Below are positions 1 to 11,100 of a stretch of DNA of 64,000 bases, in pieces (position 1 is the stretch's first letter; every line of letters starts with the position of its first letter). Source of the stretch: Semisulcospira habei (Eukaryota > Mollusca > Gastropoda > Semisulcospiridae); assembly GCA_036245525.1 (NCBI GenBank), contig BTPG01000005.1, positions 372,001 to 436,000 of the forward strand, written 5' to 3'. The notes beneath the pieces were generated by a model. The model made no database searches and had not been told where the DNA came from. It worked only from the letters and a program-made list of their open reading frames with translations. The position numbers and the translations under genes were made by a program.

Positions 1-423
1 CAGAATCTTCATTTGAGCTACATGGCTCAGAAGCGATCAAAAGGTAAAATAACACAGTGACAAACTGTTTCAAATACATGCAAGTCTCAATGTATTTTCC
101 ATCAGTGCCTGATGATACAAAGCTTAACCCCTTGAAGGCAAACCCTTCCTACCACAAGTCACTCAATGCTATTATCTATTTTATTCATACAGTAGAACCT
201 GTTATGATCGGTCCCTCCTGTTGCTAAGAAAAAGTGACCCTAGCAGCAGGTTTCCACTTAGTAGAGGTCCATAGTAATGGACTGATTAGTACCTGAGGAA
301 CCCAGGTATGATATGACCCCAATGTTTAATCCATATCATAATGAGGCTAAAAGCTTTAAATCTGTATACTGCCATGCAAGCTACATTATAGTACTTACAG
401 ACAAGGATATAGATCAATGGCTT

Positions 424-495
424 TAGTTCAAGGGTGGTGCCAGAATAGCTTGGCGCCTAGAGGCGCCAAGCTATTCTGGCACTACCCTTGAACTA
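424..495. repeat. P1 hairpin core (palindrome)
   Basis: A 72-bp near-perfect palindrome reads TTCAAGGGTGGTGCCAG outward and folds on a central GGCGCC. It is the core of the P1 hairpin family found many times in the first 31 kb. The usual outer arms are replaced here by other sequence ending in a GGGTTTAA-like end near 545. Confidence 0.8.
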
Positions 496-587
496 GTTTA
501 GCCAAACATTTTACACACTGGTGTATTCCGAATGATAAGGGTTTAAAAAAAAAAAAAACAGGACCTCTACAATCTCTTTTATATACA

Positions 588-700
588 CTGTATACTGAGG
601 AGCAAAAGAAATAGGACATTTCTGGAATTATCGGAAATAGTTTAGTGTTTCCAATAATTCCCAAAATGTCCCATGTATTTATTTTGCTGCTCAGGATATT
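588..700. repeat. P4 hairpin MITE (GAGCAAAAGAAAT family)
   Basis: Imperfect palindrome with arms beginning GAGCAAAAGAAAT and a short spacer around TTTAGTG. A second copy lies at 16308-16400, so this is a dispersed family. It has no coding capacity. Confidence 0.55.
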
Positions 701-1432
701 ATGATATATATACAAGTACTAGTGACATAAATCTTTTGTCAACCTTTTGTGATGAGTGAACGGTATACGAGGCCGCCAACCGCTACAGCAGTTTGCCGGG
801 TTCAAAGGGTTAAGGGTGGTGCCAGAATACTTTGGCATCTAAGGCCAGTCAAACGAGGTGTTGGCAACAGGCGTGTGACTGTGAGTGTGACACAAAACAG
901 CTAAACAAAAGCAATGCACTGTGCCAGTGTTACAATCTATAGGCAGGGGTTCCCAGGACTGCTCAGTGTATCACTGAACACCTGATCACCCCCTTCACGC
1001 CATAAACACAGATATAGACATAAAGTGGCAAGACTCATAACTTCTGTGGTCCCCAATGCCTGCAGTGGCATATGAAGGTCTGTGTTAGGAAGACAATATC
1101 ACGGGTACTGCTAGTGTGTGGGGAATGCCTCAGGTGATAACTTTCACATCCAAGCCACTGCAGCAAAAAGATCATTCATGCTGGTACGTGTTTGGTGGAA
1201 CATCTTCCACGCACAACCTTCAAGCTCACGCAGTCGAATAAGTTCGCCTAGTACCACACAGCCCCTTTCTCATAGTCATAGTATTTCTTGTATTTTTCCC
1301 ACGAAACCAGTGTCAAGATGTTTATCAACCTTGTAAGGAGTCATATCCTGGGGGTAATTGGTTAGAGAGACATGCTTCCGGTGGCGATGAGTGATAGATA
1401 CTTGGGGAATGCAAAACTAAATGTTTCTTGTA

Positions 1433-2144
1433 CAGTGGCGTCTAGTTAACACGAACTCGCTTTACACGAATTTCTGGTTAACACGAACCAATTTTGCATT
1501 CCCGGCCGACGGCCTTCCTATTCTGTATTAAAATTTCACTGATAACACGAAATGCTTAACACGAAATTTCGCTTTACACGAAGCTTGTTTCGGTTCCCAA
1601 CCAGGGCAATTTCACTATTATTCACCTGTTTAACACGAACACAGATTCCATTCACCGAAAACCAATTCATGTTTCGCTCTCGCGCTGTAGTCCACGACAG
1701 ATCAGAGCGAACTCTAGTCTGTGATTGGCTGAATAGCCCTCGGCTGTTGTAATCCGTCTTCTCATTGGCTAGCGTTTCTGAACTGTATTCATGTTGTTTG
1801 CATCATTTGTGTACCAACACAACCCTTTTACCGATGCGGGATTGTACTTCAGCCTGTGTTGCTTTTACCTGATGGATTGTAACTTACTATGGATTTTACC
1901 TGATGGATTTTACATTAAATACGCGAGCTGAACACGTTTCCGTTTTCCTAGCGAGCTAAAGGTATGCATATAACGTACGATAATGTGCACTTTTAACCTC
2001 GTACTCATTCACGCACACATCTCTTACACACTTTCTCCTTGAGGGCCGTGATCAATTTTGAGGCCATATTGGTTAACACGAAATACGTTTAACACAAAGT
2101 GATTTTCCGTGTCCCCAGAAATTCGTGTTAAGCGGACTCCACTG
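1433..2144. mobile_element. Non-autonomous pogo/Tigger-like DNA transposon
   Basis: About 712 bp bounded by inverted ends CAGTGG...CCACTG, flanked on both sides by TA (1431-1432 and 2145-2146), which fits a TA target duplication. The first 30 bp, rich in TTAACACGAA, are repeated inverted at the right end, and further TTAACACGAA and TTTACACGAA motifs sit inside both ends. CAGTGG ends with TA duplications are typical of the Tc1/mariner-pogo superfamily. I see no transposase. Confidence 0.6.
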
Positions 2145-2960
2145 TATTTAGTATGCTAAATGTCCCCTATGTAGCTCTGTGCCTTTCATGTATTTTCGGA
2201 GGAGGGTGAATGGAACCAGTTCAGCTTTAGTAGAAGAAGTACATTATAGCTGGAAGGTTCCAGAAAGCAGTATTGGGAAATGGAATTTTGAGTGTTTTAG
2301 CTCACGCCTGCTCCACAGATTTTGCCGTGCGTTTAGGGGGTGCGCTGCTGTGCGTTTCATAGAGGCAAGTTTCTTCAGACTGCGTGCGTCGAAGAGTTAA
2401 CTTCAAAAGTTGCCAGACTGATCAGTCACAGCTACCCTTGAGCTGTCATGGTCAATGTGTGTGCTGGAATGAGCGTGCAGTGGTTTGAAAACTGTTGTGA
2501 ATGTGTTTGACCTTGGAAGTGAAAGGACCATTAATTAGACTAGGTGGGTTTGAACTCCTCCAGTCAACCCCTGTCCATGGTAGACTAGATAGGTTCATAA
2601 CCACCATGCGGTTCCCTTTTCTTTCTTAATTTTGACATATGACCCCCCACCAGTTAAACTCAGTATATCGCGGTCACATTTTATGGACCCCAGCAACCGC
2701 GATATATAAAGCATGAGCTGTGTTTGAAAATGACTGGGGAGGAGGGGACAGAGCTAATATCTGAGCTGCCAGACAGATGCACTGGATCAGTGTCCAGTCA
2801 CATCACCAATGGTACAATGACCAAAAGCTAATGGGACAGGGTCTCAGTAATCATGATGACGATGATGTTGACTTGTAGTTGTAATGCGCATCCACTCCAT
2901 GCTAACAGCATGTTCAGGGCACACACAAATAAAAAATAAAAATAACGAAAGTGAGACCGT
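2145..2960. other. Non-coding stretch 3' of the MRPL30 exons
   Basis: No coding exon recognised. It contains a short hairpin at about 2661-2710 whose arms carry TATATCGCGG, resembling a small MITE. The remaining MRPL30 exons should lie here or left of position 1; I could not find them by eye. Confidence 0.4.
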
Positions 2961-2974
2961 TATTGCATTCTTAC

Positions 2975-3635
2975 TTTCTTGTCAAGTCCAAGGGCCTTCA
3001 TGGTTTCTTTCTCCCAGTAAGGCCGTCCATTCAGGGTTCGCAATGGAATGACCATATGCAACATGTGTGGTTGTGAATGGCCTTCCTGTTTCTTCTGTCT
3101 CTGCTGTCGTTCAAGAAGAGGCATTGCCCAGGATATGTCAGTTGGATCCCGCCATTTTGGTGGCTTCTTCCAGCGAAGAGCCTGAACACTGACATTCACA
3201 CCCTGCCTCAAAAGACTTGACACCTGCACACAAAAATGCACGCGTTAACAACCGCCGCTAAAAGTTGATCTAGATACGTCATACAAATAGTTATGGTAGC
3301 GGTGATCGCAGCTGAAATCGAAATATGATGGAAAACAAAACAATGTAGCAGCATCATAAATATGGATCCCAACATTATCAAGGATGAAAATAATCAACCT
3401 GCTACAAGATAAAAAGCGATGTATCGTGGTTGTCAGCTTGGGAGCCGGAGACATCCACCATCATTATATTATGTATGGCGCCTTTGTGGTTCTCTACACG
3501 ATTATACTTTTCAGGAGCGAAAACAAAATGCAGTGCAGTGCTTTCTCTACGGCCCTGAAATCCCTTAAAACGTAAACAGTGACCAATGCAAAGTTTTGTC
3601 CTCCGCCTCACCTCCGTTTGCAAGGCAGCCGCCAT
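2975..3635 (-). CDS. MRPL30: Mitochondrial ribosomal protein L30 (uL30m), exons 1-2
   Basis: MRPL30 is the mitochondrial large-subunit protein uL30m. The second exon spans 3223 down to 2975 (83 codons, phase 0 at both ends), with a pyrimidine-rich acceptor ending GTGCAG and donor GTAAGA. It ends with the family-typical stretch PHMLHMVIPLRTLNGRPYWE followed by K-x-x-x-K-x-LGL, matching the uL30 fold region of animal MRPL30. A likely first exon is 3635-3612: ATG plus seven codons (MAAALQTE) then donor GTGAGG. Spliced, it gives an Ala/Arg/Leu-rich N-terminus expected of a mitochondrial import signal. The C-terminal exon(s) are not visible and probably lie left of the window. The exon 2 assignment is strong; the mini-exon is inferred from splice phase and position. 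Confidence 0.82.
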
Positions 3636-5139
3636 GTTTCATGCAAATCTAATTTAAAGCCATATTTTCGAATCAACGTCAAATTTACAGTTACATTTAC
3701 TCTCCAAATTGGTGATATTGTGGTTAATATATTATTTTATGCTAAAGTTCACAATGCTGACTTTGTCTTTAAGTCTGTAATAAAGAGTGTCGATTTTTTC
3801 CACCTCAGGAAACAATCACTTGAATCCTTGATGACACAAGGGTACCGTAATACTAGCGGAGGCGATGCCCCTAAGCCATCGAGGATACATTTCGAAGTTA
3901 GGTCCGCCATCATTTTGAAACTTCCGAAATCGGGCTGTCCAAAGTGAGTGGGTACTGAAATGTTTCTAACAATTTGTATCTACATGTTTTTTTGTTAAAG
4001 GTCTACTATATACTGATTTCTGTAATGTCTTAATAGAATTTAATAATCCAGTGTAGGCCGTGCCGCGTAGTTCTTAACCATCCCGCATGGCCGCTCGGCC
4101 GCAAGATCATATGAATTGGAAGTCACGAGTTCTAGGGTAGCTACAAAATAAATTTCCCAGCAGCAAAAACGAAACAAAAAGTTTCGTGCACAGTACACCC
4201 CCTACACACCAGCAAAGCTTTTAAACCATTAAATCAAACTCTGTCAAGTTGAGTCCAAACTGTACATCAGTACTGTGACTGAGACTGCATCCACAGTCGG
4301 ACAGATTTGATCGGTCAAAGAACCTAATTTAGCCAAGCATGTTCCCTCTTTTGCTTAGCCCATTTAGCCCCGAGTCCCTACAGCAGGAGATTGATTGACC
4401 AAGATAATTCAAGGGTAGTGCCAGATTAGCTTGGCGCCTGAAGGCGCCGGCCAAGCTAGGCTGGCACCACCCTTGAATTATCATGGTCAATCACCTCCTG
4501 CAACTGGTAAACACTTCCAAAATGTGGGAAATGCATCCGCTGGGCTAAAAGGGTTACCGTAAGGACGACTGGTCTAGATTGCCTTTATTTATTCATAAAT
4601 TGCCACTCTCCATAAGTGGTAATACTGAGGAGTTCAAGTTGCTTCCAGCCTGACTGACAACTGACTTATTCAGGCATATGTTCCACCCGGAGCAACGGCC
4701 TTAATTTGAGAAACGGCAGGAGAATTGATCAGTCTTGGCCAGCAAGGGGTCAGTATAGGTTCTTATAAGGCCCTGTAGGTCTACCTGTCTCTTCATTCTT
4801 CAGTTAGTTAAATACCTTAAAGAACTGCATTGGCACCTAGGCTACGTTATTTGTTTCTAGTCTCTCCCCCCCCCCCCCCACACACACACGCTTTGTTAGT
4901 ATAAACTGTATGTGTGTGTTTTATGAGTATAAACTACTCTGTGTGTTTTGTGGTGTTTTTTGTTGTTGTTGTTGTTGTTGTTTTAAGACCACAGTCCTTA
5001 AAATGACTCCACCGCGACATAGTGATGTCCCAGCTGAACTGTTATAAGGATGGCATTCCAGCGTGATTGGAGAACGGCAATGGAAGGTCAGGACTGCATG
5101 GAACGAGGGGCCTTTCTTCAGGAATAGAGACATGGTAAT
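3636..5139. promoter_or_regulatory. Spacer between divergent MRPL30 and F-box genes
   Basis: The two genes diverge from this 1.5-kb spacer. No coding sequence is recognised; small open frames here look fortuitous. It contains a P1 element at 4353-4556, a short poly-C/CA tract at 4866-4890 and a (GTT)n microsatellite at about 4960-4982. The MRPL30 side near 3600-3640 should hold its promoter, but no core promoter motif was identified. Confidence 0.35.
4353..4556. mobile_element. P1 hairpin MITE
   Basis: Ends read CCATTTAGCCCCGAGTCCCT on the left and GGGGCTAAAAGGGTTA-like on the right. The central palindrome TTCAAGGGTAGTGCCAG to CTGGCACCACCCTTGAA spans about 4409-4477 and is extended by outer arms GATTGACC/GGTCAATC. 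One arm has a 5-bp insertion next to the GGCGCC centre. Confidence 0.7.
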
Positions 5140-8100
5140 ATGCCCGACCTAACTCCTTCTGGTACGACAATTTATACACATGAGGATGCCGAGGACTCGG
5201 CTGAAACAACATCGCCTGCTACCGAGAGTCGAGAGACCACAGTCAGTGACCCGCCAGACCTAGTGCTGGGCACGATATTCACATACCTGTACTGGAAGGA
5301 GAAAATCTTTGCAGTGGAGGCCTTCCCAAGATGGGGACGAATTCTAGAGTCATCGCTGGGCTGGGAGAGGTTCGAAAACGACCGCCATTACGCGCACAGT
5401 CGCCCGGCCCTGATGTCATCCCACTACCTTTTCGAGGAGCTGACCTGCATCGCGCAGTACGGGGTGTATTTCGGCCACGTGGTGATCTGGATCCAGCACT
5501 TCCTAACCGCGGACAACACCATGGAGACGGACTTCGCTCTGCTGAAGGCGCTGGAGACGCACTGCCCCCGTCTCAAGTCCATCACCGTCTACCACCCGCC
5601 GAACCTGTCTTCCTCCGCCATCACCATGTCTTACAACGTGTACATCCAGCCGCTGCAGAACATCCTCAACGCTGAGTACAAGGTGCGGCTGGGTCTGTGT
5701 CGTCTGCTGTACTCCTCAGTGGAGTCCAACACCGGGGCAGTGGACCTGCTCTACTTCTACCGCGTGCACAACTTGCTGCAGAAGGTCAGTGATTTGACCC
5801 ATTTAATCCTTTTAGTAGCCCCAAGGTCCCATTGCACACATTTTGGAGGTGTTGCCTAACGACTGTGTACCAGTTGCAGGGATGGATTGACCATGATAAT
5901 TCAAGGGTGGTAATTGAAGGCGCCAAGCTAATCTGGCACTACCCTTGAATTATCATGGTCAATCCATCTCCTGCTGTAGGGACTCGGGGCTAAATGGGTT
6001 AACTCCACGGCTGAATTTCACAGTTGCAGGACATGGATCGAACATGATAGTTCAAGGGTAGTGCCAGATTAATTAGGCCCCCAATTGAGGGGTGGGGGGC
6101 CGGGGGGGGGGGGTGATGGTACCATCGCGGATGCCGTCACGTCGGATTATTTTGCAATTCACGAGCCACCCGGCCTAAAATAGTATTTGCGCTTCACGAT
6201 ACCAAAGACGACGAAGAGAGAAGGTACCTCTGTCATAATCGGCTCTTTCACTGCCCGTAAAATCAAACAACGGGAGGTTGGGGTGGTACTCGGTTTTCTT
6301 TAAATTATACAGCCTGGCAACAGACGTTCACGTTTCACGAAATAACCAGGACGCTTTCACAGATCACGAAATTCTTATTTTGTCTTTCACGCTTCACGAC
6401 CTTTATTTTTCACGGATCACGAGAATGAAAATTTGCGATCACGAATCACGATTATTTAAAAAAGGTAATCACGAATGACGCTTTTAGGGAATACACCCTC
6501 TCATCGGTCACTTTCACCGACACAGGTGATGCTGATGGACTATTCGCACGGCATGATCCTGGCGTCCAACGTCAGCCCGCTGTACATCCTGGGCGAGTGC
6601 CACTCCCTGGTCGTGCTCAAGTGCCCCATCCAGAACCTCAACACCATCCTCATCCAGCAGCTGGTGGACTTCAGCCTGAAGGAGCTGTACCTGGTCAACG
6701 ACGAGCACACGCTCAACCTGCGCTACGTGGAGAAGGAGCACATCAGCTGGCTCGTGCTGCGGCCCAAGCCGGGACGCTCTCTGGAGGTCAGTCCACCCAC
6801 GTCAGTGCTTGAATTCTGTCCGTGTTAACCCACTTAGCCCCGAGTCCCTACAGCACGGAGGAGACTGACTGACCATGATAATTCAAGGGTAGTGCCAGAC
6901 TAGCTTGGCGCCTGACGGCGCCAAGCTAATCTGGCACTACCCTTGAATTATCATATAATCAGTCCATCCCCTGAAACTGAGGACATAGTCGTTAGGCAAC
7001 ACCTCCCAAATTTGAGAAATGGGACCTTGCGGCTGAAAGGGTTAAGCCCCGTCAATGCCGGTTGACGCAGATGTTGTTTGCAAAATCTTTGTGTTAACCC
7101 TTTGGCTGTCGGTAGCGTGTTTTTTTTCCCCCTCGATGATTCCCGCAGGAATCATCGCCTACCGACAGACAGAGGTTTACCCAATTCCACGCCAAATTGC
7201 CCCGGCTTTCCAAGGAACAGAGATCGTCAGTGCAAAGAGGTGTCCGCAAGAGGCGGCATACATCCTCAAAGCCCTCCCGCGACTGGCGGCGTGTGCTCAT
7301 GAGGACCTGCGTCTCTTGCTGTCGGTTGGTGGCAGATTTTCCCGGCAGTGAAGGGGTTAAAAGATGAGGGAGATGGGTCGGCTTAAGGCGGCATGTGATA
7401 GCCGCTCAGTCAAGGCTAAGAGTTGACGACTGCCGATGGAAAATCATCGCATTCCGCACACAAAATCAATGATTTTTGCACAACAGGTAGGCGTCTATAA
7501 TAAACACGGTGTGCCGCGAGATTTGGGAGGTAGAACGTGCATGCTAGTTCAAGGGTTGTGCCAGATTAACCTGGAGCCTCGGAAAGGTCGCGGGTTCGAA
7601 CCCAGCTGGGGTCAAAATTTGTCCAAACCCTATTCGGTGCCCCGTCTTTGAAATCACCACCGAATTTGGTGGGCAAACGACATTTAGTCCATTTAGCCCC
7701 GAGTCCCTACAGCAGGAGATTGATTGACCATGATAATTCAAGGGCAGTGCCGACTGTTTATTCTCATTGTTTGACCATAGTGATCTCAAGTGTAGTGCTC
7801 TATTAACCCATTTAGCCCCGCAGAGTTCCTACAGCAGGAGATGGCTTGACCATGATAAGCAGTGCCGACTGTTTATTCTCATTGTTTGACCATAGTATCT
7901 CAAGTGTAGTGCTCTATTAACCCATTTAGCCCCGAGAGTCCCTACAGCAGGAGATGGATTGACCATGATAATTCAAGGGCAGTGGCAGTGCCGACTGTTT
8001 ATTCTCATTGTTTGACCATAGTGATCTCAAGTGTAGTGCTCTATTAACCCATTTAGCCCCGCAGAGTTCCTACAGCAGGAGATGGCTTGACCATGATAAT

Positions 8101-11100
8101 TCAAGGGCAGTGCCGACTGTTTATTCTCATTGTTTGACCATAGTATCACAAGTGTAGTGCTTTATTAACCCACTCATTTAGCCCCGAGTCCCTACAGCAG
8201 GAGATGGATTGACCATGATAATTCAAGGGCAGTGCCGACTGTTTATTCTCATTGTTTAACCATAGTGATCTCAAGTGTAGTGCTCTATTAACCCATTTAG
8301 CCCCGCAGAGTTCCTACAGCAGGAGATGGCTTGACCATGATAAGCAGTGCCGACTGTTTATTCTCATTGTTTGACCATAGTATCTCAAGTGTAGTGCTCT
8401 ATTAACCCATTTAGCCCCGAGAGTCCCTACAGCAGGAGATGGATTGACCATGATAATTCAAGGGCAGTGGCAGTGCCGACTGTTTATTCTCATTGTTTGA
8501 CCATAGTATCTCAAGTGTAGTGCTCTATTAACCCATTTAGCCCCGCAGAGTTCCTACAGCAGGAGATGGCTTGACCATGATAATTCAAGGGCAGTGCCGA
8601 CTGTTTATTCTCATTGTTTGACCATAGTATCACAAGTGTAGTGCTTTATTAACCCACTCATTTAGCCCCGAGTCCCTACAGCAGGAGATGGATTGACCAT
8701 GATAATTCAAGGGCAGTGCCGACTGTTTATTCTCATTGTTTGACCATAGTGATCTCAAGTGTAGTGCTCTATTAACCCATTTAGCCCCGCAGAGTTCCTA
8801 CAGCAGGAGATGGCTTGACCATGATAAGCAGTGCCGACTGTTTATTCTCATTGTTTGACCATAGTATCTCAAGTGTAGTGCTCTATTAACCCATTTAGCC
8901 CCGAGAGTCCCTACAGCAGGAGATGGATTGACCATGATAATTCAAGGGCAGTGGCAGTGCCGACTGTTTATTCTCATTGTTTGACCATAGTATCTCAAGT
9001 GTAGTGCTCTATTAACCCATTTAGCCCCGCAGAGTTCCTACAGCAGGAGATGGCTTGACCATGATAAGCAGTGCCGACTGTTTATTCTCATTGTTTGACC
9101 ATAGTATCTCAAGTGTAGTGCTCTATTAACCCATTTAGCCCCGAGTCCCTACAGCAGGAGATGGATTGACTATGATAATTCAAGGGCAGTGCCGACTGTT
9201 TATTCTCATTGTTTGACCATAGTGATCTCAAGTGTAGTGCTCTATTAACCCATTTAGCCCCGCAGAGTTCCTACAGCAGGAGATGGCTTGACCATGATAA
9301 TTCAAGGGCAGTGCCGACTGTTTATTCTCATTGTTTGACCATAGTATCACAAGTGTAGTGCTTTATTAACCCACTCATTTAGCCCCGAGTCCCTACAGCA
9401 GGAGATGGATTGACCATGATAATTCAAGGGTAGTGCCAGATTAGCTTGGCGCCTAAAGGCGCCAAGCTAATCTGGCACTACCCTTGCATTATCATGGTCA
9501 ACCCACCTCAGTCCTGCAACTGGTACGTAGTCGTTAAAGTAACACTTTCAAAATGTGGGAGATGCACGCGGTGGGGCTAAAAGGTTTAACTCATTCGCGG
9601 CCAGCAGCGCGCACCCGGATGCGGCTGGCCGCGATTGAGTTAAGCCATAATGCCAACACGTATTCCTCTTCCGTCTTCGCAGGTCCACTACATCTTCAAG
9701 AACCGATCCGTCTGCCCGGGCCACATGTGCCTGAACCCTTACGCTCGCACCCTGGTGTTTGACAGCCTGTGCTCCAGCGTGTCGCGCGCCCTTCTCCGCT
9801 GCGTGGCGGACCTGTACGGGGACACCCTGCAGTGCCTCGCCTTCCTTCTGTCGATCTGGGAGCCGCTCATGCCTTTCTCCGATCCCCAGGATTTGGCCGG
9901 CAACTTTCAAGTGAGGCAGTGCGAGTGGAATAGAGGTTCTCCGTCATTCAGAAGCGTCACTAAGTGGTCAACCCTTTGCGTGTCGGTAGCGGTTTTTGTC
10001 GCGATGATTCCTGTCGGAATCATCGTGACAAAAACCGCTACCGACACCCAAAGGGTTAAATAGTTAGTGGAATCGTCCATCCCACCCGAAGAGTCCGAAG
10101 TAGCTCAGGCGGTTAAGCGCCGGCCGGAGCAGGAGAGCGAAGGGAATCGCCGGGTCGTGGGTTCGAATTCCCGTCCCGAACCCGGTAGCCGGACTCGCAA
10201 TCCAGGGGTAAAGATGGGCTTGTTCAACAGCATGTCCGTTGAAAGGTCCTGGTAAATCAAAGTGGCACAGTGGGAGTGCGCCTGAGTTGATCAGTGTTCA
10301 GGTCATACTCCATAGGCAATAGATGTCCCTGTCCCCCATAACCCGCCCGTCAGGGCCGTCCATTATCACTTCGGTGCCGTGGACGTTAAACCCCGAACTA
10401 ACCTAACCTAACCATCCCGCCCAAATGTGCGAGAGGTGTGTAATCTCATGAGCCTCAGCAGGGGCTCAGTGGACGTTAAACCCCGAACTAACCTAACCTA
10501 ACCATCCCGCCCAAATGTGCGAGAGGTGTGTAATCTCATGAGCCTCAGCAGGGGCTCAGTGGACGTTAAACCCCGAACTAACCTAACCTAACCATCCCGC
10601 CCAAATGTGCGAGAGGTGTGTAATCTCATGAGCCTCAGCAGGGGCTCAGTGGACGTTAAACCCCGAACTAACCTAACCTAACCATCCCGCCCAAATGTGC
10701 GAGAGGTGTGTAATCTCATGAGCCTCAGCAGGGGCTCAGTGGACGTTAAACCCCGAACTAACCTAACCTAACCATCCCGCCCAAATGTGCGAGAGGTGTG
10801 TAATCTCACGAGCCTCAGCAGGGGCTCAGTGGACGTTAAACCCCGAACTAACCTAACCTAACCATCCCGCCCAAATGTGCGAGAGGTGTGTAATCACATG
10901 AGCCTCAGCAGGGGCTCAGTGGACGTTAAACCCCGAACTAACCTAACCTAACCATCCCGCCCAAATGTGCGAGAGGTGTGTAATCTCATGAGCCTCAGCA
11001 GGGGCTCAGTGGACGTTAAACCCCGAACTAACCTAACCTAACCATCCCGCCCAAATGTGCGAGAGGTGTGTAATCTCACGAGCCTCAGCAGGGGCTCAGT

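Noticed and set aside
188..300. A second pogo/Tigger element (TACAGTAGAACCTG...)
   Set aside because: A left-end-like sequence is present but I found no matching right end, so it is not called.
3579..3947. 122-codon plus-strand frame near the MRPL30 start
   Set aside because: No recognisable domain, irregular composition, overlaps the predicted MRPL30 first exon on the other strand.
5331..5675. Alternative frame inside F-box exon 1
   Set aside because: GC-rich shadow of the F-box coding exon.
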